Assembly (NCBI GenBank): GCA_008000375.1
Contig: SMOI01000160.1
Coordinates: 3,596-67,595 of the forward strand
Direction: 5' to 3'
Source: Poteriospumella lacustris
Taxonomy: Eukaryota > Sar > Chrysophyceae > Chromulinales > Dinobryaceae
DNA: 64,000 bases
The notes under the pieces are model-generated. The model worked only from the letters and a program-made list of their open reading frames with translations, was not told the DNA's origin and did not search any database. Made by a program: the position numbers and the translations under genes. This document shows, in pieces, positions 21,402 to 32,224 of the stretch (its first letter is position 1; the number at the start of each line of letters is the position of its first letter).

Positions 21402-23648
21402 TTACGCAAAGGCCTTGCCCCACATCTTCTTCTCCTTGTCCTTGAGCTTTTGAATCTCCTTGCGCACACGCTCCATCGCCTTCGTCACCAACTTATCTTC
21501 CGTGTCGTTGATTTCCGCACAGGTGCGATAGTCAGCCAACGCCAATTCCCAATCCTTCTTTTGCTCGTAGAAACTACCACGGCGGAACAACGCCTTGACG
21601 CACTTGGCGTCCACCTTCAACGCATCGTTGCAGTTGCGTTCCACTTGTTCCCAGTTCTCCAATTTGATGTAGCAGGACGCCAAGTTGCAATACAAGGCCA
21701 AGCGCAAGGCTTTGACTTCGTTTTCATCCTCTGGCGTCAAGTCAAAGAACTTTGCCGCATGTGTCAGGGCCTTTTGATAGCGGGCTGCCGCGGGGCGGTA
21801 GTTGCCTCCTTTGAACAACTCCGTTCCTTCGTCCTTGTTCTTTACCACCAAGCGCATGCGATCGGCTTTACGCAGCTTACGGCTGTCGTGATCTTCATCT
21901 TCTTCACCATTCGCGGCCCGTTCCGCTGCCGCCCGTGCGGCTTCTTCCTGCAAGGCTTCTTCGACACGTTTCCGTTCCGCTTCTTGTGCCGTGAAATACG
22001 CGGCACACAACGTTTGCACCTCTTCTTTCAACGAGGTTTCCTTCGCCAAGAACTCTTCAATGGACACCGTATCCGCATTGTCCCACATCCAACCTTCCGC
22101 ATCATCTAACAGGGGATTCAATTTGGCGGTATCAATCGTATTGCCAAACTTTTGACGTGGCGCATTGCGCATTTCCAAAATGAACGATTCCAAGCGATTG
22201 TAGGCCTCTTGGAAACGACGAATGTTGTTGTCGTGTTCTTGCAACGCCAATTCCTTCGCTCGGAAGACCGCCAATTCTTCGGCAGAGAAAGCAGCAATAT
22301 CTTCAGGGGTTTCGGTAGCGGTGGGTTGTTCGGCTTGCGCTTGTTGTTGCTGCTTGAACAGCAATGCCGCGCCAACGGACAACGCGCCGTCGTCCAACTT
22401 CGCACCCAAGGCCTTGTCATCACCCACGATTTGCAGCAGCAGCGATTGAATAACAGGCATACGCATACCACCACCGACGACTTCAATGGCATCCACAGTT
22501 CCTTCACCCCCAGTAGCATCCGCAACGACACGACCCAACAAAGTACGCAAACGATCCAACAACGAGGCACAGATGGCCATCATTTCATCACGACGCAACG
22601 AGAAGTGCACATCGCCACTGTCCACCAAGTTTTCAACGGTAATACTGGACTCATTCAATTGGGAAAGCAATTTACGGATACGTTCACAGCCGGACAATAG
22701 ACGGTTCCCACGTTTGGACGTCATTTCCGCCTGTGCAACACTCAGCGTCAGCACACAGGACCCACATTTGAAACACACTCACACGACGTCGACGTACCTT
22801 AGAACCATGTTTCTTGGCGCACAGGTCATTGAAGTGATCAAACAACTTCAAATCGAAATGATAGGCACCCAATTCGCCGTCGAATTGAACGGCCAACTTG
22901 CGAGGACCATTTTCGGTTTCTGCGTCGTACTGCACTACGACTGCTGTCGTTTGCGCGTGACCCATGTCCAAAAGCAACACCTTTTTGCCCTGCAAATTCG
23001 TTTTGTCAGGACCACCAAGGCCAGCGACCTTGCGTGCATAGGCGGCCACCAAACAATCGGCACCATCCGCAATGAAAACGCGCGATGCAGCGATACCAGC
23101 GACGGCGCATGCCTCACGGTACGACTGCTCGAGAGCCTTCGAATAGTTTGGTGGCAAAGCAAAGCAATAGGTTGCTTCCGGATGAGCCACATCGTTGATG
23201 GGACCGCTCACATGGGAGAGGAACATGCCGAGAATGCCGCTGAGAGGGAATCTCTCTGTCTCATCTCGGAACGTGATGTCGACAAAGACACGACCAGCGT
23301 CATCCTTGGAAAAGTTCAACTTTCTTCCACTGAGAGTACTCAACGATTGCAACTCTTCGTACGAGCGGCCAACAAGAAGATTGACCAACGCAATAGTACT
23401 TTCCGAAGACGCCTGAGCCAAGGCTTCTTCACCGAAAAGACGCTTCTTTCCAGCAAAGGAGACCATAGTAGGATGGGCGATAGAACCTATTCAGCCACCA
23501 CGCTTCATTAATACTTACAATGTCTGAATCAGTGATTGCATTCGCACTTACCAGTAGATGTACGAATGATTTCACCGTCATCGGCAACAATCATCGTCTT
23601 CTGGGCACCCAGGTCAAGTCCGATCGCAGTAAACGCTGCAGATGCCAT
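21402..23648 (-). CDS. Hsp110-like Hsp70 ATPase domain fused to lid and TPR, lacking the beta substrate domain
   Basis: Three exons (23552-23648, 22798-23486, 21402-22730), with introns of 65 and 67 nt, give 704 residues. Residues 1 to about 388 are an Hsp70 nucleotide-binding domain of Hsp110 type: AIGLDLGAQKT (phosphate 1), LLLDMGHAQTT (phosphate 2), IEVVGGGMRMP (adenosine). Directly after GAALLFK and a Gln-rich linker comes the alpha-helical lid (about 405-510: FSAEELAVFRAKEL, RRFQEAYNRLESFI, GWMWDN). The beta-sandwich peptide-binding domain normally between these parts is absent. After an acidic/Ala-rich helix the C-terminal 150 residues form three TPRs (KNKDEGTELFKGGNY, LYCNLASCYIKL, KALFRRGSFYE), closest to the immunophilin FKBP type and with most Hsp90/Hsp70 carboxylate-clamp positions kept. 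It is probably a cytosolic co-chaperone or nucleotide-exchange-like factor docking on EEVD tails; the role is inferred. The start codon lies 407 bp from the divergent methyltransferase start. Confidence 0.85.
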
Positions 23649-24055
23649 CTTTTAGGGGAACAACTTCCAATAGACAGAAAAGAATTAGACAGAATTCGTT
23701 AGTGAAGCATCAAGTTTTCTTTCCAATCGACTTGTTGTGCCATCCCACATCATCGATCAACTGACCCTGACGCCGTTGTTCGATTTTCTAGAAGAGCATA
23801 TATTTTTTTGCGTTGGTTTGTGTTCCTGCGGAGAAGAACCAATTTTTGTAACGCCTTTCCATTTCCATCTGATCGCTTTTCTTGGATTTGAGAAGAAAGC
23901 AGTGCCAACAAAGATAGCAGCACTTGGATGCCTTTGCAAGTGTGATACGTTGCAGAATTGGTATTTATCGCCCTTAACAACGCATGTTGGTTTGCCAATT
24001 GTCCCTGAGGTTTGCACTTCTGTGTCTCTGTTGTTCGGTTTCTTTGCAGGCAACG
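23649..24055. promoter_or_regulatory. divergent intergenic region with probable leader intron
   Basis: About 407 bp lie between the start codons of the Hsp70-TPR gene (-) and the methyltransferase (+). The sequence from GTATTTATCG (23961) to TTTCTTTGCAG (24049) fits an 89-nt intron in the plus-strand leader. Reading back in frame before it meets a TGA with no ATG, so ATG 24056 stays the start. Confidence 0.45.
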
Positions 24056-25108
24056 ATGATTACTTTGGTGGCTCAAATTCAGCGTGGTAGCGAGGCGGCA
24101 TCAACACAAGCTAAAATTAGATCCGACTTGCATCGAGAAAGCATAAATCGAACCACCTTTTTGGAAGAGTTGAAGACGAAACTGGATTTCAAGCCGGCGG
24201 AAAGAGTATCATCAGTAGAATACTACAGCGCTGTTGCCACACGATTCGTCGGTCTGAAAGACGACGCTGCATTTGCAGAATTTCAACAATACTGCAAAGG
24301 ACCTACGCAAATAGTTATTAATATCGTGGACGAAAGCCGAATAGAGGCCGATAGTGCACCGAAACTACTAAGAGGGCGAATGTTGAATATCGTAGAGGAC
24401 GGACTTCCGATAGCCAACAATCTTTTGAAGATATCATCTCCTGGGGAAGCGGAGTTGGGCACCGGATTGACTATTTGGGACGGATCGATTGTGCTTGCAA
24501 AGTATTTGGAAGCAAATCCTGCTATTGTGGGAAACAAGGCAGTTCTCGAAGTTGGCAGTGGTACCGGAATCGTGGGTATCGTTGCCGGCTTGATGGGTGC
24601 CAATCGATCAGTTGTAACGGACTTACAGTACACACTGAAGAATCTACAACACAACGTTGACAAGAATAAACCCCATTCTGAGGCATCGTATAATGTGGAC
24701 GTAATGGAATTGGATTGGTTCAACGCTGCGACATACCCGACCACCACTCGTGACGAAAATGGATCTGAAAAGAATTGGGACGTTATCTTAGGTGCAGATA
24801 TTGTTTGGATCGAGGAGCTCATCCTGCCCTTAGTAAATACGCTTGTCGCCATTGCAGGTTTCCAGACGGACGTTTACGTAGCGCATCAGGTACGTCAAGT
24901 TCATGCTGCTAGTTTCGTTGGCTTCTCTACTGATGTTTACTGTCGTTGGTGTACCCCGATGTAGACACGATCCAAATTCTCAGACAAAATTTTCTTCACC
25001 AACATGGAAAAACACTTCACTGCCCATCGGCTTTTCTTCGAGGTGCCGGAGGGATTCACGTCCGGTGCTACCATCAATATCTATCATTTTCGTAAAAGAG
25101 CGATCTAA
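24056..25108 (+). CDS. METTL21/FAM86-type (methyltransferase 16) protein methyltransferase
   Basis: Two exons (24056-24889, 24965-25108) joined over a 75-nt intron give 325 residues. The SAM-binding motif I is VLEVGSGTGIVGIVAG (about residue 165), preceded by GLTIWDGSIVLAKYL, the typical lead-in of this seven-beta-strand family. Motif II is VVTDLQ, followed by LQHNVDKN. The family post-motif appears as VILGADIVWIEELI, where many members have DVVY. Exon 2 gives TRSKFSDKIFFTNMEKHF and the strand END, as in lysine methyltransferases of METTL21 type. The 5' leader probably has its own intron (donor near 23961, acceptor TTTGCAG at 24049, 89 nt); an in-frame ATG at 23984 would lie inside it. The substrate is unknown; family members methylate chaperones and eEF1A or eEF2. 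Confidence 0.75.
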
Positions 25109-25290
25109 AAAATTGATCCGATGGCTTCTATTCTTCTTATCTTCTATGGGACATCGAGACATACGTATACACCATCTCGTTGCATATATAACAGGCAAAC
25201 ATACAATCAACGTATTTAGTTAGTCATAAGTGTACATAAGACAGGAACTACAAGCGCTGACTATGAAGCAACAGGACCCACGCATGTCAT

Positions 25291-28080
25291 TTATCTCCGA
25301 CCAGGAGGGACAACTTCATACACAGTCCAGCGACGGTTGTGCTCCTCACCACGCGGGGTAGGACCAGTGCATGCAGTGTCCGAGCAACCGCAAACCTTGG
25401 ACTCATCATCCAAGCAAGGGCGCTCGCATCCTCCGCCATTCATCGATCCACGAGAAGTATCCAACTGATTGAAAGCGAACGAATGCCCATCTCCTCCACC
25501 GCGAGCAGTGGCGAAGTAGCGCTTTCGCGACGTCTTCGCATGGTGCAAGGCCAAGTTGTAGTTGGCACCCGTGGACCCGCCGTTGTAAACCTTGTCGCCG
25601 AACATGGATTCAGAGGCAAAGCATCCCACGAAACGTGCTTCTTCAGCCGGAGGCTTCTCCGCCTCTTCTTGGAATGCCTTCTGAGCATTCTTCTTCTTGT
25701 TCGTTGATCGCTTCGTCTTCGGCAAGGAATCAAACACCGGGCGCTTCTTCACCTTGAAGATGCGAACAATCCAATGTTCAGAGGTAAAGGCCTCTTCCAT
25801 GGTCGTCAGTTCGATGTTCTTGCGACCAACTTCACGACTACGTGCACGATCATATCCGGGAGGCTTACCATACTCCGTATGCACCTCACCGAAGCGATAA
25901 TAGCACAACTTGTAGGCGACACAGTTCAACAATGCTGGGGCACCTTGAGGTCCAATGTCAAAGTTTCCACTTGCAGAGTAGAAATCACGTTCACCAGGCA
26001 TATCATTCGGGAAGACACCGCTACCGATACGAACAGGCCACAGGAATTTGTTGATATCATCCGAGGAGTAACCCGTCAAGCCACCGAAAATGACCAACAC
26101 GTAATCCACATCCAACGACTCCAAAATGGGATACGCATCTTCTTCCGTAGAAGCCAATGCACGACCCACCGTAGCAATATGCGTATTGTTCCAAGTGTTG
26201 TTGTCAACCAAGACCGTACGATTCGCCATGGCAGACATTTGGTAACCGTAATCCCACCAGGACAAGATCTTGCTGTCAGGGTGAGTGTTTTGGCGCAACC
26301 AGAAGTAAGCCTCACGGTAATCGTCATACATCACACGACGACCATCCGCCGTACGACCCGCATCAATGACAATCGATGGCGAAGAGTACGCCATCGACGA
26401 CACATAGGTAGCATGATACGAGAACATCAACAACATCACACTGGCACCTGCCAACACGATGAGAGACATCGCCGGCGACAAGGCAGCAGAGTTCTTCGAA
26501 GGAGCAGTACCCGTAACCATGGAGGACGTCTTAATCAAGGCGGAGAAACGAGTCATAATCGACGACAGACCAATCGCAGCCAGAACACAGGCAATGGGTG
26601 CCAAGGTCAACATGAGACGAACCATGACACCAGCGAAGTACCAAGCCAAAGTACCATACAAGATCACGAAGATACCACCATCGGAAATGTTTCCAAAGAG
26701 GAAAAACAAGCCAACAGGTGCCAAAGGCACCAAGACATGCAAATCAAAGAAAAACGAGGTCCATGTGGTTGGCTGATGCTCGGAAACCGAAGCAATGATG
26801 GGGATGTACTTGGAGGCGTACGTAGGATCCAACAAGGTCAACGAGCGGCCACTCCATTGAATCTTACCAAGCAGCTGTAAGGCAATCAGACCAAAGGCAA
26901 CACCACCCACCACCAGGAATGCCAAGGTGGTGAACAGGCTCTTGATCAATTTCGCATCGACAACGTTGTACAGGTAAGAAACGATCGCATACACTTGGAT
27001 CGCAAGGAATACACCATGCGAGGCAGCACATTCTGCTTGGTTGATCACATTGAAGCCAACAAAGGGCACTGTCATCGCCATCAACGATCCCATGGTATAG
27101 AAGACCGAGTACGCGATGTACAAGCGCGATGAATAGCGACCACCGACGATCATGATCACAACGAAGATAGGAATGATGTTGATGATGAACACATATCCTC
27201 CCCACGCTGCAACCATGTAATAGTAGGATAACGCACAGGCTGCCGACCAAAACATTGATCCAGTGTGAACTGCTTTGACCCACAAATAGAAGGTGAAAAT
27301 GAGCGCGAAAATGGCGACACCCTCATTATCGTACGATCCGCCAACGGAACTAATCAGTCACAGGAAATCATAAGATGCAATCAAACTATTAAAAAAAAAA
27401 GACACTTCAAAACTTACCGAGAAATATAGGATGGAACGACAGCAGTAAAAGCAGCCGCCAACAGACCAGCAGACGAACGCTTCGTAACTTCAGTCGTGAG
27501 AAGATATGAAGAAATCGCCGCATTGGCAGAGAAAATAGGCGCAATGAAGACGCACATATTTCTGATATTGATGGTGAAATGGAAGAAGTTCAACACCCAG
27601 TAGAAAATGGCCGCCGTCAACATCAATCCAGGATAGATAGTACCACCAATAGTACGACCCAAGGGGTACCAGCCACGATCATCAAACCAGTTGAGGAATT
27701 CCAAGAATCCTTCATGTGCCAAATATTTCGTTGTGCGGAAGTTGAAATAAGGGTCAAACTCGTGAATGACCGACTCATACCGAACCACAGCGAACAAGCG
27801 AATTGAGAAGGCGAGGAGACAAATCAAACCCAAGATTCCGAACTTTAGCACTGTTGGGATTCCAGATAAGTCCTATAGAACAAACAGTTAACATCAACCG
27901 GGAAACGTGAAACAGAACTTCCAATCGTTGGGAACATACCTCTGGCTCAATTTCATTTGCGGATGCCGGAGCGACAACATCTGCCAATTTCTTTCCCGTT
28001 GCCCCGTGTGCAACAGAAGCCGCAGGAGCTGCGGACTTCTTCGGGGTGTTAGAAACTTTACCGCCAGGGACAGCTTTCAT
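25291..28080 (-). CDS. STT3: STT3, catalytic subunit of the oligosaccharyltransferase, with Cys-rich C-terminal extension
   Basis: Exons 27940-28080, 27418-27872 and 25291-27349 (introns of 67 and 68 nt) give 884 residues. STT3 transfers the lipid-linked oligosaccharide to Asn in the ER lumen. Hallmarks: [10 protein letters not shown] (first DxD-type motif) and [17 protein letters not shown] after the first membrane helix, [14 protein letters not shown] made across the second splice junction, more than ten hydrophobic helices, and WWDYGYQM (W563) with [10 protein letters not shown] in the lumenal domain. The GTG ahead of the ATG is not used. Compared with yeast STT3 (718 residues) there is an extra C-terminal segment. 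After a basic patch ([11 protein letters not shown]), about residues 765-884 contain [30 protein letters not shown] and RRWTVYEV, a Cys-rich lumenal module faintly resembling a WSC domain. The start is 406 bp from the next gene, which is divergent. Confidence 0.93.
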
Positions 28081-28486
28081 GCTAACCACTTTGGTTGGAA
28101 AATATCTCTGTTGTTCACCTGAAATCTATTGACCAAACAGGCCTTTCGGCAGACAAAGTTTCGATTCTTTCACTGCGGAAGATCCTTGTGGCCGCTCATT
28201 GCTATCCATCGTGGAGTGCATGCGCCAACACTGTCTCTCTATACATCGATAGGCGACGGACGCTAAAGTAGTTCTACATATGCATATATACTATACAGTA
28301 AAGAAAATGTGGTGTACGCAAGTGACATTGGGGCTTCCTCAACTTGAACCGAGGGGGTGTCGGTGTGTTCGAGTGTTCGACTACACCATACACACATACC
28401 CATACCCTTCGCGCTCCAAATGGTAATCATTTTCGTTCATAAATCAAAAGTTCAGTGATGGTTATTTTTCATCAAACTACCGAAGA
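28081..28486. promoter_or_regulatory. divergent intergenic region STT3 / unknown gene
   Basis: The 406 bp contain a CATATGCATATATAC patch near 28277-28291 and no ORF. It presumably carries both promoters. Confidence 0.35.
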
Positions 28487-29473
28487 ATGAGCAAGAATGG
28501 TGGGAGACGAATGACACGAAGCGCTGCCGCAAACAGCGACTCCGTATCCCAATTTGAATCAATACCAAGTAGAGGACGAGTTTCACCCCCCTCATCTTCT
28601 GAAGACTCAGAAATTGAATCCAACTTATCTGGATTGCGTCGCAAGAGGGACCGTGGATCATCTGCTTCATCCTTGGAGGCAAGTTCAACAAGTGCAAACG
28701 CATCTTTTGTGTCTGCGTACATTAGTACCAGCCAGCAACGCCCTCGTCACCGCTTGTTGGATCAGGATGGTTTGCCAATTAAAAAAGCAAAGCTTGAAAA
28801 CGACTCATGTCGCGATTTAGTCAGCATATTTGCTGGGAGGATGGATATTGATCGCCTTCCGAGCGCTGACGAGATCGTTGATATCGTGCTCCCGGTTATT
28901 CCACAAACAGAAAAGGATATCTATACTGCTTGGATTTCGCCAGCACACAGACCAGCTACGATCGAGAATGCTCTGAAATCTGCATCTCATCTCTTGGAAA
29001 ATAATCAGCCCAACGTCGATCATTATCTCAAAGCAGTCAACAAGAGAAGGGAACACGATCTTGGCCGTAATCACACGGCCCCGGCGGTCTTTTGGATGAT
29101 TATGACCGCATTGCTTATGGAGCACTCCTATCCGTATCAATTCATTCGACAAGAGGATTCATTTCTTGGTTTTGAGAAAAATTTCCCCATTCTAATCAAC
29201 AAAGCGCGATTGTACAAGAGAATGCCAAATTTCCATCTTCATTTGCACAAAGCGTCCATCTTCTTGGAAATACTTTTTAAGCTTATAAAGGCGGATGGCT
29301 TTTTGGAAGTATGCTTGCTGATAGTCTCTTGTTTGGAGGGTCGCGGAAAGCATCACCAGCGAAGTGGAAGCAACCGCCCTTTCCCGGCGCGCGCATATCG
29401 ATATTTGATTGAGAAAATGGGGGGTAAAGCCGATGTCGAGCCCAGTTTGCTCGATGAATTTGAGACCACTTGA
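28487..29473 (+). CDS. hypothetical basic/Ser-rich protein, probably nuclear
   Basis: A single frame of 328 codons with an ATG 406 bp from the divergent STT3 start. I do not recognise it. The first 110 residues are Ser/Arg-rich and low in complexity, with basic clusters that could act as nuclear localisation signals (LRRKRDRGS, IKKAKLEND). From about 115 on the sequence looks globular and helical (VDIVLPVIPQTEKDIYTAWI, TIENALKSASHLLENN, AVFWMIMTALLMEHSYPYQF). The C-terminal part after GFLEVCLLIVSCLEG is less convincing and contains a GTATGC that could be a splice donor, so the true 3' end may differ. Confidence 0.5.
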   Translation: MSKNGGRRMTRSAAANSDSVSQFESIPSRGRVSPPSSSEDSEIESNLSGLRRKRDRGSSASSLEASSTSANASFVSAYISTSQQRPRHRLLDQDGLPIKKAKLENDSCRDLVSIFAGRMDIDRLPSADEIVDIVLPVIPQTEKDIYTAWISPAHRPATIENALKSASHLLENNQPNVDHYLKAVNKRREHDLGRNHTAPAVFWMIMTALLMEHSYPYQFIRQEDSFLGFEKNFPILINKARLYKRMPNFHLHLHKASIFLEILFKLIKADGFLEVCLLIVSCLEGRGKHHQRSGSNRPFPARAYRYLIEKMGGKADVEPSLLDEFETT

Positions 29474-32224
29474 CGGCTCTTCTTGAATATCGTCATCATC
29501 ATCTTCTTCAAAATTCTTTGCGTTTTCGTGCATTCGTTGTGCATTAGGGATATGTCCGGGCCCAGGTTGTCGTTTGCATCCTGTTTGTGTTGTTTATTGT
29601 CCTGTTTTCGCCCGACAGACTTTCTCCACTTCTTATTTTTCTCATTTCGTGATTTGTTTCTGTCGCTGTTTTATGGTGCGTCATGTCCCCCTTCTTTTTG
29701 CACGAATATTGCTTATTCGTGAGACCTGTGCGTACTGTAGTTTGTTTTCTGCGAATGCGCCTCATTTGTTCTTCCACATGGTAAACGAACGAAGCGTCAT
29801 ACAGGATTGTTTTGCCGTTCCGCGTTCGCTTTGACCATTGGTTAAGCAGTTTAACGCACAATTCTAGTCTTTCTTTGTGAGATTTCGACTGGGTTCAAAT
29901 CTCATCTTTGCAATCAGCTGAACCGCCCTATCATTAGTATGTTCCTTTTTTCTATGTTTTGTTTCTTTCCGTATTCCATATACACCACCAACTGTCGTCT
30001 AGTTTGAATTGATTTCTCAAAAGAGTTCCACATGTCGTGTTTTAGTTTTATTCCCATATTTCTCTGTCCTTCGTTGGTTGTTGTCTGTGAGAAAGTCGAT
30101 GACAAGCGAGATCGTTGGTCAACGAGTAGATCCAGAGGTCAGTGAAGCATTGTTTTTGCCGAGCCCCATGCATTATTCCTGGCCCTGAAGAGGGGGAGCA
30201 TCTCCATATGTCGTTGGAATCGATACAAGATACCTTCTCTCTGGCACCGTCGCTGAGAACACAGAGCAAAAATGCTACATCAGGCGTTCCACTGCCTTTT
30301 CACCTCTGTACCTGTTGTTTATGCACTCTAGATGGACTTCCTTCTCTCAATTTCATCTGTTTTCTCTTCGCTGCTCTTGGTGCAAGTGCACAGAGCCCTT
30401 ACCCCAAGTTCAATCTGAGGGCATTCGCTGCCATTTTCCGTTTCGTTACCCAGTTCCTCAAAATCATCAGCTGGATTGTGTTGTGAGTGTGTTCAATCCC
30501 CCAGTACCTTTTGGTGGTTCTGTGCTTTGATTTATGGCCCGATTTGTTTTTATCATTCGTTCATTCCAGTTTTCTTGAGAGGAGAGAATGGGAAAGTTCA
30601 AACGACGGAGTACAACGTGACCGATATTGATGCGGAATGCGAAGTGTTGTGATACCCAGGGAGATGTGAAGAGAAAGCTCACCGGCGGAATTGGATGACA
30701 CTAATTGATCGTTGGTCCTTTGTTCTTCTTTCGCTTTGTTCCTTTCCCCACTCGTCACCTCATGTAGTAGGTCCGTCGTGCTACGTCAATCAACAATTCG
30801 TTGAAGCCATCGTTCGATCGCATTGCTCTTTCCTGCTTCCTGCTTCCTGCTTTCTTTCCTTCTCCGCTTTCTTGCTTGCTTGGTGCTCGGCCAGTTCTCA
30901 ACAACACACCGCAGATGATGAATAGGGAATGGGATACAAAGGAAATATGTTCGTCACAAATCAGAAGACAGCGTCCAGGCAAGGACATATTTCTTGATCA
31001 GGAACGGCATCCTCTACCGATTCTCGCCCTCAACAACTTTGCTTCACACCTCCGCCGTCCTTCGTTACTCATAAGCAAAACCATTGGCGTTCTTGTGCAC
31101 CGCCCTCCAATTTCTGTTGTGTTTTTCCATTGTTCTTCTTTGTCGTTGGTATGTGTCAGTCATTGGTTTTGTCGTCTGTTGCGGACGTGATGGTCGAGAA
31201 ATGGTGGTACAGACCATGGTGGACGTTAGGTGTTTTCGACTGTCGCTGTAGATGTCAATCAGCAAATTTGCGTATTGAGTTCAGAGTATCTGTTGCGCGC
31301 CAATTTGCCCTCATTGTTTAAGGCCCAGAAGAAGGTTGTGTCCCTTTATTCCCAAAGCTTTTTAGAAGGAAAATGTTCTCCATCGTGGGCGTCAGCCATT
31401 CACGATGCTCTTTGCGCTTGGTATATCGGCTGGTTTTCTCTTCGCATGGTGCTTTCATATGTCGTGATGGCATGGTAGCCGGTGATGGTTCAAGTAAACA
31501 TAGTGTACACGTTTGATTTGATCGTTAGAATTGGTTTGTTGTTGCATTATGTTCGCATCCATTATTGGCTGGAATGCTTCTATAAGCCTGTTGCCTACTG
31601 GTTTTCTTCTTTTTTCTTCTTCTTCCATCGCTTCATCGCTACATTTGATGAAGCTCTCTCCGTCAACTTCGTCATCGCTTTGCCACAGCCGACGCCATCT
31701 TCTTTGTCGCCGATTTATTTTGCGCTCCAGGTCATTCATTGCCTTTTTGAGAGATAAATCTTCGTATGATACTCTCTCTTTCGACAATCACCAACGACAA
31801 ACAATCTGCAACATCAATACGATCCGTTGTTTGTCGTTGGTCAGTAGTCGGAGGGATCAACTCTGCGTCGACGAAGTATCTTTCAATCGGGCAATGGACA
31901 ACCTCATGGAATGCATGATAAGCGTCTGACTGCCCTCATCCTCCTCATCAACTATGCGCTATACCTGCAGTTGCCCATCGATGTATCAGTTGTTCTTCAG
32001 GGAACCACCTTTTCCTCGATTTTATGTAGGCGTCGTTCATTCATGTCTTTCAGTTTTCTTGAAAGGCGTTACATTTTGCTGGACACGCTGGACAAGCTGC
32101 CACGAAAAGCAAGTCCGACGTCGAAGTCGACCATCGACTGATTTTCAATTTAATATTAAGAACGAAATCCTGTCGTATCATTAACATTGATTCTCTCTCA
32201 AACTTTTTGAAAAAAATAGACAAT
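29474..32224. other. 2.75-kb gene-poor tract, T-rich on the plus strand
   Basis: No frame longer than about 130 codons, and none with a recognisable motif. The plus strand is pyrimidine-rich throughout, with many CTTTC, GTTGG and CGTC words. Untranslated exons, a non-coding RNA, or a gene made of many tiny exons could be hidden here, but I cannot support any. A sequence near 29838-29900 has words like the tRNA A and B boxes but does not fold as a tRNA. Confidence 0.35.

Noticed and set aside
29825-29908. tRNA-like words: TGGTTAAGC (A-box-like) and GGGTTCAAATCTC (B-box-like)
   Set aside because: Neither the acceptor stem nor the D-stem pairs when the sequence is laid on a tRNA cloverleaf, and the T-stem has a mismatch. 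At most it is a decayed tRNA or SINE relic.
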